Below are positions 32,001 through 38,725 of a stretch of DNA of 64,000 nucleotides, in pieces. Location: NCBI GenBank assembly GCA_965227155.1, contig OZ245731.1, positions 1,984,001 to 2,048,000 on the forward strand, written 5' to 3'. Within the stretch, counting starts at the first letter, position 1; each line of letters begins with the position of its first letter. The notes beneath the pieces were generated by a model. It was given only the letters and a program-made list of their open reading frames with translations. It was not told where the DNA came from and did no database searches. The position numbers were made by a program, and so were the translations under genes. This DNA comes from UBA6059 sp965227155 (GTDB lineage: Bacteria > Bacteroidota > Bacteroidia > Cytophagales > Cyclobacteriaceae).

Positions 32001-35000
32001 TCCGGTATTGATCAGGTCACAGTCAATGACCTGCAGGTAGATAATCTAAGCCAGGGTGAAACCTCTATTTCATTTGATTTGACAACCGGAGGCGGATCGC
32101 TATTGGGCGCAGGAACATTTGCTGTCAAATTGATCAATACAGAACCAGTAGCTGATTTGGTATTGACACTGCCTCAGAACATCACAATTGTAGATCAACC
32201 TTCAGGCGTTGCCATTACCGAGGCAAGCGCACCTGCAGGAGCTACCGTAACCATTACGGGCACCGGCTTCACCAATGCTACCATTTCAAATATCTCGATT
32301 AATAATGCAAATGTTGCTTCATTCGATGTGGTTAATGACATCCAGATTGATGCAGTAATAGCCTCTAATGCTCAGGGGTATGGCATTACCAATAATATTG
32401 ATATCAGCGTAGCAGGTTTACTTATAGAAAGCAGCAATGAGTTTATTGTGGAGCACCAAATCAATAGCTTCCTTGACGCAAGCTTTGTAGCAATCAATAC
32501 AGCAACTGACCGATTGGTAGAAGGCCAGACCATTTATTTTGTAGGGAATCATTTTGAATCTGGGGAACAGATTTCAGGTGTTACTGTCAATGGTGTTACT
32601 GCATCTTACTCATTCAACAATGATGACAGGCTACAGGTGACCATTCCTGCTGGAGCCGGAGGTATTGGTAAAGTATCTGTAACTCGTCGGGGAATAACGA
32701 TTGAAAGCAGCAAATCGCTCAATATCGCGGGGCCACCGTCCATTTCTGGTGTTGACCCAATGGCGAGAATTGCTGGAGGTACCATCAGCATTACGGGTGC
32801 TAATTTTAAAGCACCTGATGTAGATGCAGTATCGATTAATGGTGCCGCGGCCAGCTTTAATGTGATTAATGGCAGCAATATTACGGCCAATGTACCAGCC
32901 AATGCAACGGCCACAGGGGATGTTGTAATTACGACCAATGGTGTTAGCACTACACCGGATGCTAACTCCACATTTGCGGTAGTGCCTCGTATCTTTAGCT
33001 TTACAAGTAGTGGTCTTGAAGGCTCGGAGGTTACAATCCTTGGGTCACACTTTGGGGCTTCCAATGCAACTAATGTAGTAGAGTTTACCAGCAATACAGG
33101 ACTTGATTTAGCTGCTTCCATCATTTCATCGAATGCAGATCAGATTGTAGCGCTTGTGCCTACGGGAGCAATCACCGGCCCAATCAGGGTAACGAATTCA
33201 ACATCTGATCAATCAGTGACCAGCAGTGCCAATTTCAATCTACTCAATAGCCCTGGAAACTTTGACATTAATCCAACCAGTGGACCGGTAGCATCTACGT
33301 TTACCATTACCGGTACTGATTTGAATGGGGTCACGGACGTACAGATCAATGGTATAGCAGCTACTACTTTTGATGTAAATCCTGACGGCACGGATATCCA
33401 GGTGACTGTACCTAACGCTGCTACGACAGGAGATGTAATCATCACCAAAGCAGGACAGGACTTTACTGCCGGTACCTTTAGTGTCACACCAAAAGTACTT
33501 AGCTTCCCTGCTGTGGCAGTGGCGGGTACTACCATAAGGATCAACGGAAAAACCTTCGGTGGTGTAAATGGAGTGACCGTCAATGGTGCAGCGGCAGCTA
33601 TTCAAGGTTCTTCTACGGAGTTTGTAGATGTACTCATTGACATAGCTAGTGTGGGGACAGGAGACATTATAGTAACTACACCTTCTGGTAGTGGTACCAG
33701 TACTTCTCAGATTGAGGTTAAAGGAGAGCCTGTAATTGCATCCTTTACCCCTACTATAGGAGAACAGGGCGATCAGGTAACGATCACCGGAACAGACCTC
33801 TCCACCGTAACCTTTGTAAGGTTTGCAGGTGTCAACGCTTCCTTCACACCGGTGAGTGATACTGAAATTACGGCAACTGTACCGGGTGGTGCGGAGACTG
33901 GTCAGATTTCTGTTGGCCGTTCTGGCGTGGAAGTATTTTCTACAGATGACTTCCAATATATCAAAGGGCCTAATGATCCACCTGCCGTCACTTCTGCTAC
34001 GGCTACCATCGTAAACGAAGGCTGGGAAGGTAATGTCACTACTGATAAGGCCAGTACCGTTTATTATTTGGCTTCATTAAGTAGCGCTCCAATACCTACC
34101 AGTACACAGGTGGTGAATGCTTCTGTGACAAACCTATCCAATGGTAATATTGCTACAAATACCGCTTTTGTAGGTGTAGATATTCTTGCTAATGCAGCTT
34201 TCAGTCTCAATACACTTTACGATTTCCATTTTGTTGCGGTTGATGCCAATAGCAATCAATCGGCAGTATTTACTATAGAGAATATTGAGGCCAATCCTTT
34301 CATTACGGTGACTGCACCTAATGGAGGAGAGAATTTCATAGTAGGAACCAACCGAAATATCACCTGGACTACAGACAACATTCCGGGCTCCAGAGCGCTT
34401 GATGTACAGATAAGCCTAGATAATGGCGCAACTTTCAATTCGATACTTCCTCAAGTGGAAACGGCGGCTACTCTGAATGGCGCCTTTAACTGGACAGTAC
34501 CGAATACACTTTCCACCGAAGCATTGATCCAGGTATTGGTGGTCTCCGATCCATCAGTGATAGATGCAAGTGACGCCATTTTTAGCATCGTACCACAACC
34601 TACATTAACCATCACCAATATCAACCCTGTTGATGGTATTGACCTGTTGGATGTGAACGCAACGGATCTGGATGCTTCTGAGGTGAATTATTTGATCAAT
34701 GGAGAGAACCTGCTCGGTGCAATAAACATCAGCATTGAGTCTGCAGGCGATCCGGGATTTGAAATATCTGCAGATGGTATTAATTACAATACCACGCTCA
34801 CGATAAACGGTGGTTTTGGCAACATCAGGGTAAGACCCACCACCCAGGCTAACAATGGCAGGACTTATGCCGGTACTATTGTGCATACCTCTACCAGCGC
34901 AACGGGAATCAATGTGCCGGTAACGGTAGTTGAGAACAATAGCCAATCGAGCCTGACCATTGCCGGTCCTCCTGCTGATACTACGGTTGCAGGGGGTAGC

Positions 35001-38000
35001 ATACCACTTCGATGGACAGCCAGTAACATGGTCAACGAGACCGTGACTATCTCACTTTCGCAGGATACGCTGCAGTCCTTCTTTGAAATAGCAAGTGTAT
35101 CAAGTGGACAGGGTCTGTTTACAATTCCAGTGGATACCATTTCTACTGGGCAGGTTTACGTGGCTATCAGTGCCACGGGCTTAACCCCTGTAGTTGGTGA
35201 TACATCAACCTTTATAGTAGACAAGACACCTCCATTTGTAACGGTAGACAGCTTATTGGTACGTAATGGTGCTCCTACGCTCACGGGTACGGTAGACGAT
35301 ATAGCCTCATCCATTACTGTGCAGATAGAAGGTTTTGAAACCATCTATGAGGCTGAAATCCTTGATGATGCTACCTGGCAGGTGCCTGCTGAATTATTGG
35401 AAACTACGCTTGCTGATGGAAACTATGAGATCATTGCCACCGCAGTGGATTCTCTGGAAAACACAGCTACCGATACTTCCAAACTTGAACTCATCGTGGC
35501 TTATGAAGCTTTGGCCTATGAAGCTGAGGAGGTTGAGTCGTTCAGTTTTGTAGCGTCATGGGCCTCTGACTCTGCTATTAGCAACTATATTCTTGAAGTA
35601 GCTAAAGATGAGGCTTTCAGCGAACCATTAGCAGGATTTGAACAGGTGGAAGTGGCGGATACCTTCCTGCTGATTGATAGCGAGGAGCTGTATCATCGGG
35701 AAGACTACTTCTATCGCATCCGTATGGCTTACGAAGAAGGCGGTTTTTCCGAAAACAGTAATGTGATCAGCGTTAGGCTGTCTGAATCACCGGGCTTAGT
35801 GGCAGACTCTCTGGCCCTGGTAGCTCTTTATGAGGCTACTGATGGGGACTTCTGGGCCAACAGCGCGGGTTGGTTCCAAAACAATCGGTTCGATTGGTAT
35901 GGCATAAGTTTCGATGGGCAGCGTGTGACTGGCATTAATCTGTCGGGCAATGATCTTGTGGGTGACCTTTCTTCGACAACTTTAGGTGGACTTTCTGCTG
36001 TAACGACGATTGATCTGTCAAACAATGATCTTACTGGTGTGCCTAATCTGGCGGGATTCGGCTCGGTATCTGGGGTCGATTTAAGAGAAAACTTCTTGGA
36101 TTTTGCTGACCTTCAGCGTCAGTCCAATAGCATACCGATTTCCTTCTTCCCTCAAAAGAAACTGCTGGAGGAAGAAGTGGGCTTATTGGAAGCTGGCGAG
36201 CCCTACGCCTTTGACAGAACCATAGATGGTACCGGAAATCAATACCAATGGTTTAAAGATGGCGATGAGCTAGCGGGACAGACAGCCCCTACATTCAATA
36301 TTGATGCCATTGCATTTGAAGATGAAGGCGAGTACTATGTAGAGGTGACCAATCCTGAATTTGGAAATGTAACCTTAACTTCAGAATCAATATTCATTTT
36401 CGTTTCCTCACTGGTGCAGGACAGCCTGGCTTTGGTTTCCCTTTATGACAATAATGGAGGAGAAAACTGGGTTGGCGTAACTGGGTGGCTGGATGATCCT
36501 ATTGCTGAATGGAGTAACATCACCATAGAAGATAGCAGAGTTACGGCTGTGGATCTGAGTGGTGTAGGTATAGTGGGTGATGTGCCTACGGAATTTGCAG
36601 CTATGGCTTCCGTAACCTCTATCGACCTTTCTGATAATGAAATTGATGGGTTGCCCAACTTCACTGTATTGGAAAACCTCACCAACTTGGATGTTTCCAA
36701 TAACTCTATCGAGTTTGATGCGATTCTTAAGAATCTAAGCATTCAGATCTTTGACTTCAGTGGTCAGGCTAAGATCACCGTGGAGGTAGAAGAACGGATT
36801 AGAGAAGGGCTCGATTTCAGGTTATCCATTGATGTAAGGGGTCGTGACCTCAATTACCAGTGGTATTTTAATGGTCAGCCTATACCTGGAGCAGATAGCA
36901 CAGTTTACAATATCATTGATATTGATTTCGACCAGATGGGGCTGTATCGATGTGATATTCAAAATGCAAAAGTTTCTGCAGTGGTGCCTGATTTCGCATT
37001 ATCAACAGGCGATTTTGAAATCCTCGCCATAGCGGATTTGGGTGGTACCATCAGGACTTTGGTGAATGAGCCATTAGAGGAGGGAGCAGCTACCTTGTAT
37101 CGCGTTCGCGAGCTGGGTACACCGTATGATTCCATCACTACGGTACCTGTGGTCGATGGCAGATATAATTTTGAGGGTACAATCCTCGGCGATTACCTTG
37201 TAAGGGTCAGTGCTGATCTGGAGACTTATTTCCCTACTTATGTACGTAGTGCCACTACCTGGTCATTGGCCGATACCGTGAGGTTAAGAAGAGATGATGA
37301 TACCCAATATGATGGCTTTATCTTCTTTCAGCCACCGCCACTTTTCCCTGGCCCCGACAATCAAAATGAGATTGTAGGTATACTGGAAATCGACGATGAG
37401 GACTTCCCTGAATTCTTTGAAAACAACACCAACGGCAGAACAATGGCTCGAAGAAGAGTGCGAAAAGCTGGTGTATCGTTCAATAGGGCACGATTTGTCA
37501 ACAGACCTGAAGATGCAGAGGAGATCATCTATGAATTGATAGCTTACACCGAAACGGACGAAAACGGGCAATTTACACAACCGAACCTCCCTGATGGTGA
37601 CTATGAAATAGTGATTGAGTTCCCTGGTATTCCTATGGATACAACCACCAGCACAAGATTTACGCTGGGTGATGTCAATGGATCGGGTGGTGAAACAATA
37701 TCCCTGGAAGCTTTAATTACACCGGAAGGTATAAAAGTTGAAGATGTATCGGTGACAGCCATTGAGGAAGATTATTTCAAATCACTCAATATCTTCCCTA
37801 ACCCGGCAACTGATATTCTCAATATAACCTACGAACGAATGAACGAGCCTGGCATCCGTTGGCAGGTTATGAACCTAAACGGACAGGAGCTCATGTCAGG
37901 TGACGTAAATGCCGGCTTTGATAAAATATTCCAGGTGGATGTTTCAAGGTTAAGTGATGGTATATACCTGCTCAACTTTATTGATCCAAATCTCCACAAC

Positions 38001-38039
38001 AACAACATCAAGACTGTAAGATTTATCATACGTCGTTGA
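20046..38039 (+). CDS. Giant T9SS-exported surface protein, 5997 residues
   Basis: Signal peptide residues 1-22 (LSHAQ). Modules by residue: four EYFIDTDPG repeats (29-335); a jelly-roll-like domain (338-475); a Big_5-like domain (478-589); three units that open with a PNGGE motif followed by TITW (from 738, 985 and 1232), interleaved with further jelly-roll-like domains; a region opening CTEGTFLG (from 1471); a LamG/concanavalin-like domain (1858-2062, LNFDSVDDQV to AYYKFNDG); and 22 IPT/TIG-like units (about 2752-4641). Then come a fourth PNGGE unit (4753), a BACON-like domain (4859-4965), a fibronectin-like unit (from 5150) and two leucine-rich-repeat plus Ig-like pairs (5252-5650). It ends with a CnaB-like fold (5662), the invariant basic block (from 5801) and a T9SS sorting domain (5909-5997, FPNPATDILNITY). 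The frame is uninterrupted for 18 kb. Inferred: a very long adhesin. No enzyme domain is recognised. Confidence 0.92.
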   Translation: MRKLSSLLTGVLLLCNFLSHAQSNVTVLEYFFDEDPGLGNAENITIVSPDSEIILEGQSLNTSSLDIGFHTLFVRAKNSNQVWGPYQSKLIYIDKSAGITDLVEISEVEYFIDNDPGLGQGTAINVSAVNELFASNNEIINTSGLSMGFHTLFVRGKSVLGSWGPYESRLIFVDEIKSYNNLVEVSAIEYFIDTDPGVGQGTPINVNTPLDIVSITNQAITTDNLEPGFHTLFLRGKSSAGFWGPYESRMVYVDFADQNNPTPIAKIEYFIDTDPGVGQATNVPITSGEVSYEEIIEINSSSLATGNHTLFVRAQDQNGAWSIYESADFTVYPEVLTENFETGLPPSNNSGTFTLSSGDWEMTNVAYEGGLVNGGMGAARLLANNSSITTPVFSGTSTVSFFFRASGPDDQLFYILKSVDGGAFTQIASQSAGTTFSQYNTTLNEGDASVQLKIETASSGNGADLIIDDFSGAALTPVLATNLYPGNGGDQVDLDSTLAIVFNQEVVKASGNLYVVDRSDSTVVETISLNNTTLDSDSLYFSPANLAYDKQYGIITDVGIVENTGGTIEFNGIRTLSDWAFDTKSAPPIPTEDFSTLALSGHSGSVSLTTGSWEISDGYGEDGRFNSADRSLALEQVADGYFITPYIDGNGTFSFLYALVPSFGESHFEVFKSVDGGPFTSINTGTAGGTTFQEFTINLNHPGSVVQIKVQVNGAISDADLSIDDFQAPFVDPSPSITLLSPNGGENWAIGSTQTITWNTINIDPSDLIEIELSTNGGSTFSIIGDGNFGMFNGEFSWTVTNTASTNAIIRVENTTESVSDQSDAVFEIFENSIASPFTENFDGGTGIPSAAYSGDVTFASGIWQVNNVTEQTSTVISGSAVQLDGLNSFIITPTITGGVGDLSLSIRQPAGDGGEIEILKSTDGGVNFTFVTDAQVNFNTYTEQTFTINETSDVVLKINANFANEAIFIEDFQVTSTPVAGVTVTSPNGGEVWTVGSLQTITWNEVLFNTEDNVVISYSTNGNDGPFTQITTGVPTDFSGAYEWTVPDAVSTTVFVKVENTTQTLSDLSDAAFEIEAAAPNPSTLSENFDEGTTIPEPNYSGQLTINGLVYQTSNVSESSTGGTGGSTAIILNNGTSYLDLPVLDKPQTISFQHALTSGFEAAFWVQKSINGGNFDFVAGDQSNGTSFNSFTFDINEVSDNVVLRIKHNGGDPLIIDEIVIEEPATQPSITLTAPNGGETWAVGSTQTITWDEVGFDSEDNVVISYSTNGNDGPFTQITTGVPTDFSGAYEWTVPDAVSTTVFVKIENTTQTLSDLSDAAFEIEASVGGNAIVETFDTGLPTNYSTGTFTLSTGDWSLTNARGFNDMLDIGRGSVLNQVISPSFANGINSISFDAYSNSDPNGTIAVRYSTDNGQNYQLAGVQDGNIDNSAVNYSYDINTTQPTIIRVDWTSGVDALFVNDFTFNVGTSGCTEGTFLGTVDNDWNNPSNWCGGVIPSPSNVTQDITVSGDLDISELQDFVLNGVELIVEEGAQLTIDLNSNALIFQNGATFVNNGTIIFAQGTQINDPAGGLTNNGRIQGGGTFNNNFANSAPGTLAPGFTPGCTNFEADFTNSGTLEIEIDGVGTACTDYDQITVTGTANLGGTLDIILGTSYTPSDGDEIVIVDAGTLSGTFATVNLPDANWAIQYDVPNAGEVSLTYTVPSLVTGTATSSTGTGFDFSRQETNDNFDAGDYQLDFAFVNNEGVNFGNEGSASLSGTGRRFLLLDGISSLAEVTSIPAHTGAAPWVEVSYDFQDGTLGAPISVGEVWAVYTREGHYAIMEITSLPGGDFGSSFTFDYKYQPSGSTSFVESGSETNYALNFDSVDDQVIVADNASLDITNNITVELWVKPSTLTGYRTYVHKAEAGTWNGGYGMSSFGDIVQWYPVSWSTDRVNSPAATLTLDTWTHLAGTYDGTTSRLYVNGVEVASTAVTGAIPSNAFNLFIGGDGGVNYPFGGDMDEVRIWNVARSAGEISDNMNTELTGSEAGLVAYYKFNDGPGSATLTDLAGTNDGTLTNMDINADWVESNPSITPAIDGFFEDFATEIPANWSTNDATWEDNPALGFEGVQGVARIQNFNGAFLQTPLLEGVTEFSFQYAAGPNLIDGAIFEVEVSTDGVNYTSNSEGTITKSDQTFATYTVGPFSQPQDIYIRVIQRTNSDTDLLVDDFSSDGTAAAVDNTPPNITASAADLVAPNLEGSATVDETGTLYYAVYSTLISPTGPTSASQLKTVASGSPGFNILATGTSVIETANQSFDFIAASVSPLLIAAGQSYNVYYVAEDEAGNLSAIEQFLNVTAVAPTAITFNTPALDDIFSFDGTLPIEFEAAGLQATDNIILELSTDGGTTFPITIANNTLSSFGSGPYNFNYTLDNPAIISSQAVIQANFNSEVIGTSDQFSIVERSIDNLAVDFPIAGEDTLFFDIQSAISFDNQGYTSADVYLIKPGQTPELIIDGQNIDGQTFVELNYTPDQVVDNAKFRLDLNGDTYETGFFDIAYPVQIEDGTSNALSALDFGVVDANSADPVLSYELVVYDVAVNVSSTNTSNYSISLNPTSGFTNSLAFMPTAGEERYTIYVKFNPLDNTGDEVTGDIEHTFATGPVQSNLSLIGREQSATPSIVLISPQSAAEVVSNSIIAIEWGVSNVNLATVEYSLDGGGSWILIEENLSDNISDFSWLVPEVTSNTAAKIRIVDQDNVAATQEVDFTIVPAPEISAISTISMDTQLQIDGAGFSSVASENEVIFPGIPEISTYPVTATTNQLIVDIPTGALSGFIQVNVTGRGSAISPTQFVTDGISFSPENAQVGQTIYINASGNLDFQTGSPSISVIFGNGNLADITATDVTVSATDLLAVVVPEGVSKTGSITVEVNGTPYTSGQTFKPQSIDFSPKTTGVFTSVTVSGVNTNFLGSNPRVFVNGTEAFSVSVISNTQLNFTVPAGATSGKLTISSDDGFFEATDDIIIELHKINVLSVTKAGRGTNVTIQGSNFSNIPNGGVSVNGVTLVNSQFNTQYTVNYNDDEITFTVPSSASGTGKVTVTQGGIEVESAEDFTVIPRITALSLTQAAPGAELVITGSYFSATDNTVYFNDGVPAAIVSQNTSSITVEVPQAATDGQVTVVNNDVFEEGVSTVSVDIVTVPAITGFTPLSAQIGETVTITGENFSDAPVSVSALGAGTTETVQNDNTVTFTVPGGIHGSGDITLTKGGLTITAEDAFTVIPQINSFNFNDNLGGNIADGAVPGAIINIFGNGFNPTAASNTVTFSNGIDADILAGNTTFLRVEVPQGAVTGPVSVTNNAVNTTGTSDNDFVIIPESAIAAFNPVSAKIGETITIEGTNFNNPAPVRVEFAEDNVAQNALTVTGTTIQLTVPSGQNTGLISVVRGGVRTTSAFDFNVEPDITTLNDQILAVGATLRINGTYLDNLDNVTIGGQNATITSGNDDFFFVDVTVPNIAPGFYDVVVNKNGFDDLIGGFEVVPPHTIDGFAPQVASLGGTITVTGTNFDSPNPTSVTLDGVSVSFTVNNATEIELTVPASMTNRGQGALSITRAGLNVTAADDYFIQHAVTDISSIYSATNFVVDQSATISGINFREPDVSQVLVNGNAVAFTINNDGQITFTVPDDVGTGRTVELVKPAPVGTILATETIDIVPRAVLSGINPPIEVIGGNVVITGQNFESPNVSAVSINGRSAEFTIDNATQITAEVPSSLNNFPFTGYTNLIQGDVSISRAGLTETTTGDAFTVKHEINTVSPTTVALGGSVSVSGVFFTNPTTTVAINDGSADLAITNVDHNLSVGFNNLSFEIPTDATLGTNTLKLERINATDGLVTSDPITVVAAHTITDTVVVGGWAARGESISLVGTNFDNSPEVLIQGTTATITANPDASNLTFTVPNNVTLDKRTITVRRAGLDVSQLATESTDLQFYIKPTVVTDISGQDYMSGQRVTITGNNLSGIDQVTVNDLQVDNLSQGETSISFDLTTGGGSLLGAGTFAVKLINTEPVADLVLTLPQNITIVDQPSGVAITEASAPAGATVTITGTGFTNATISNISINNANVASFDVVNDIQIDAVIASNAQGYGITNNIDISVAGLLIESSNEFIVEHQINSFLDASFVAINTATDRLVEGQTIYFVGNHFESGEQISGVTVNGVTASYSFNNDDRLQVTIPAGAGGIGKVSVTRRGITIESSKSLNIAGPPSISGVDPMARIAGGTISITGANFKAPDVDAVSINGAAASFNVINGSNITANVPANATATGDVVITTNGVSTTPDANSTFAVVPRIFSFTSSGLEGSEVTILGSHFGASNATNVVEFTSNTGLDLAASIISSNADQIVALVPTGAITGPIRVTNSTSDQSVTSSANFNLLNSPGNFDINPTSGPVASTFTITGTDLNGVTDVQINGIAATTFDVNPDGTDIQVTVPNAATTGDVIITKAGQDFTAGTFSVTPKVLSFPAVAVAGTTIRINGKTFGGVNGVTVNGAAAAIQGSSTEFVDVLIDIASVGTGDIIVTTPSGSGTSTSQIEVKGEPVIASFTPTIGEQGDQVTITGTDLSTVTFVRFAGVNASFTPVSDTEITATVPGGAETGQISVGRSGVEVFSTDDFQYIKGPNDPPAVTSATATIVNEGWEGNVTTDKASTVYYLASLSSAPIPTSTQVVNASVTNLSNGNIATNTAFVGVDILANAAFSLNTLYDFHFVAVDANSNQSAVFTIENIEANPFITVTAPNGGENFIVGTNRNITWTTDNIPGSRALDVQISLDNGATFNSILPQVETAATLNGAFNWTVPNTLSTEALIQVLVVSDPSVIDASDAIFSIVPQPTLTITNINPVDGIDLLDVNATDLDASEVNYLINGENLLGAINISIESAGDPGFEISADGINYNTTLTINGGFGNIRVRPTTQANNGRTYAGTIVHTSTSATGINVPVTVVENNSQSSLTIAGPPADTTVAGGSIPLRWTASNMVNETVTISLSQDTLQSFFEIASVSSGQGLFTIPVDTISTGQVYVAISATGLTPVVGDTSTFIVDKTPPFVTVDSLLVRNGAPTLTGTVDDIASSITVQIEGFETIYEAEILDDATWQVPAELLETTLADGNYEIIATAVDSLENTATDTSKLELIVAYEALAYEAEEVESFSFVASWASDSAISNYILEVAKDEAFSEPLAGFEQVEVADTFLLIDSEELYHREDYFYRIRMAYEEGGFSENSNVISVRLSESPGLVADSLALVALYEATDGDFWANSAGWFQNNRFDWYGISFDGQRVTGINLSGNDLVGDLSSTTLGGLSAVTTIDLSNNDLTGVPNLAGFGSVSGVDLRENFLDFADLQRQSNSIPISFFPQKKLLEEEVGLLEAGEPYAFDRTIDGTGNQYQWFKDGDELAGQTAPTFNIDAIAFEDEGEYYVEVTNPEFGNVTLTSESIFIFVSSLVQDSLALVSLYDNNGGENWVGVTGWLDDPIAEWSNITIEDSRVTAVDLSGVGIVGDVPTEFAAMASVTSIDLSDNEIDGLPNFTVLENLTNLDVSNNSIEFDAILKNLSIQIFDFSGQAKITVEVEERIREGLDFRLSIDVRGRDLNYQWYFNGQPIPGADSTVYNIIDIDFDQMGLYRCDIQNAKVSAVVPDFALSTGDFEILAIADLGGTIRTLVNEPLEEGAATLYRVRELGTPYDSITTVPVVDGRYNFEGTILGDYLVRVSADLETYFPTYVRSATTWSLADTVRLRRDDDTQYDGFIFFQPPPLFPGPDNQNEIVGILEIDDEDFPEFFENNTNGRTMARRRVRKAGVSFNRARFVNRPEDAEEIIYELIAYTETDENGQFTQPNLPDGDYEIVIEFPGIPMDTTTSTRFTLGDVNGSGGETISLEALITPEGIKVEDVSVTAIEEDYFKSLNIFPNPATDILNITYERMNEPGIRWQVMNLNGQELMSGDVNAGFDKIFQVDVSRLSDGIYLLNFIDPNLHNNNIKTVRFIIRR
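20130..21050 (+). repeat. Four N-terminal EYFIDTDPG repeats (about 240 bp)
   Basis: Units start at 20130, 20370, 20610 and 20847 (240, 240 and 237 bp). Each contains EYFxDxDPGxGxG, then GFHTLFVRGKS or a variant, then W and YES. The first is the most diverged (EYFFDEDPG). The unit is familiar from bacteroidete surface proteins, but I know no established function. The aspartate-rich loop could bind calcium. Confidence 0.9.
23079..24022 (+). repeat. Recent duplication inside the giant gene (offset 744 bp)
   Basis: About 200 bp at 23079-23279 recur at 23823-24022 with only scattered third-base changes, both encoding DNVVISYSTNGNDGPFTQIT and what follows. The neighbouring PNGGE motifs are also duplicated but more diverged. 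Offset 744 bp equals 248 codons. Confidence 0.88.
28300..33966 (+). repeat. Array of 22 IPT/TIG-like domains
   Basis: I count 22 successive units of about 75-95 residues. Each has a hydrophobic start (for example ITGFTPLSAQIGETVTITG), a VxVNGxxA-like strand, a TVPxxAxTG strand and a VxRxGxxxxS strand. DNA identity between units is low, unlike the Ig-like repeats at 1696-2955, so this array is old. Known: IPT/TIG folds occur in surface and polysaccharide-binding proteins and act as rigid spacers or ligand binders. Confidence 0.8.
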
Positions 38040-38062
38040 TTTAGTAGTAATAATTGGGTTTG

Positions 38063-38093
38063 AAAGCAGCTTCATTTTGGGGCTGCTTTTTTT
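38063..38093 (+). terminator. Intrinsic terminator after 5997-residue gene
   Basis: An 8-bp stem AAAGCAGC with GCTGCTTT (38063-38070 and 38082-38089), an 11-nt loop and a following T run, 23 nt after the stop codon. The left arm and loop start match the terminator at 18702. Confidence 0.85.
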
Positions 38094-38103
38094 GCTTTAC
38101 AGG

Positions 38104-38134
38104 TTGATGGTTAGCCAGCCAGCGGGCATCTTTG
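38104..38134 (+). promoter_or_regulatory. Candidate promoter for nitroreductase gene
   Basis: TTG at 38104-38106 is followed after 20 nt by CATCTTTG at 38127-38134, one mismatch from TAnnTTTG. The leader before the ATG at 38150 would be short. The site lies between the terminator and the gene, where a promoter is required. Confidence 0.35.
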
Positions 38135-38149
38135 TAGAAAATCAAAATT

Positions 38150-38722
38150 ATGAGCCCGGAAGAAGTAAGTTACCTTATACAAAATCGCAGATCCATATAC
38201 CCAAAGTTATACTCTGGCGAACCGGTACCTGACCATGTGATTGAAGCCATGCTGGAAAATGCCAATTGGGCACCTACACACAAGCTCACCGAACCCTGGC
38301 GATTCGTAGTTTACGCAGGCGAGGGCCTGAAAAAGCTTGGTATACTACAAAGTGACTTGTACAAGAAGGTGACGACTGCCGATCAAAGTTTTGATGAGGA
38401 GAAATACGAAAATTTGAAAAATAAGCCAACTATGGCTTCACACGTTATTGCGATCGGTATGGTGCGAGATCCTAAAGCAAGGGTGCGTGAAATCGAAGAG
38501 ATTGAGGCGACAGCTGCTGCAGTGCAAAACATGTACCTCACCGCTACTGCCTACAAGGTAGGATGCTACTGGGGAAGTGGAGGCATTACCTATTTTGAGG
38601 AGGCTCCCGGCCTTTTCGGTTTCGACAAACTGCTTGGGTTTATGTATGTGGGCATGCCCAATATTGCCTGGCCCAAAGGAAGCAGGAAGCCCACCAGCGA
38701 GAAGGTAAACTGGGTGAAATAG
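38150..38722 (+). CDS. Nitroreductase family FMN-dependent oxidoreductase
   Basis: 190 residues. The N-terminus carries RRSIYPKLYSG (residues 13-23) and ANWAPTHKLTEPWRF (about 38-52), the FMN phosphate-binding and substrate-pocket signatures of the nitroreductase fold. A second conserved stretch, GCYWGSGG, lies near 143. Length fits the short YdjA-like branch, which works as a homodimer with FMN between subunits and uses NAD(P)H. The physiological substrate cannot be deduced. It is cytosolic: no signal peptide is present. It converges on the CDF transporter gene, with three bases between the stops. It could serve redox chemistry of the adjacent polyketide genes, but nothing in the sequence shows that. 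Confidence 0.85.
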   Translation: MSPEEVSYLIQNRRSIYPKLYSGEPVPDHVIEAMLENANWAPTHKLTEPWRFVVYAGEGLKKLGILQSDLYKKVTTADQSFDEEKYENLKNKPTMASHVIAIGMVRDPKARVREIEEIEATAAAVQNMYLTATAYKVGCYWGSGGITYFEEAPGLFGFDKLLGFMYVGMPNIAWPKGSRKPTSEKVNWVK

Positions 38723-38725
38723 GCA

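Noticed and set aside
33240..33956. Minus-strand open frame of 238 residues in the giant gene
   Set aside because: Low-complexity, cysteine- and tyrosine-rich antisense translation of the IPT-like array; no start context or domain.
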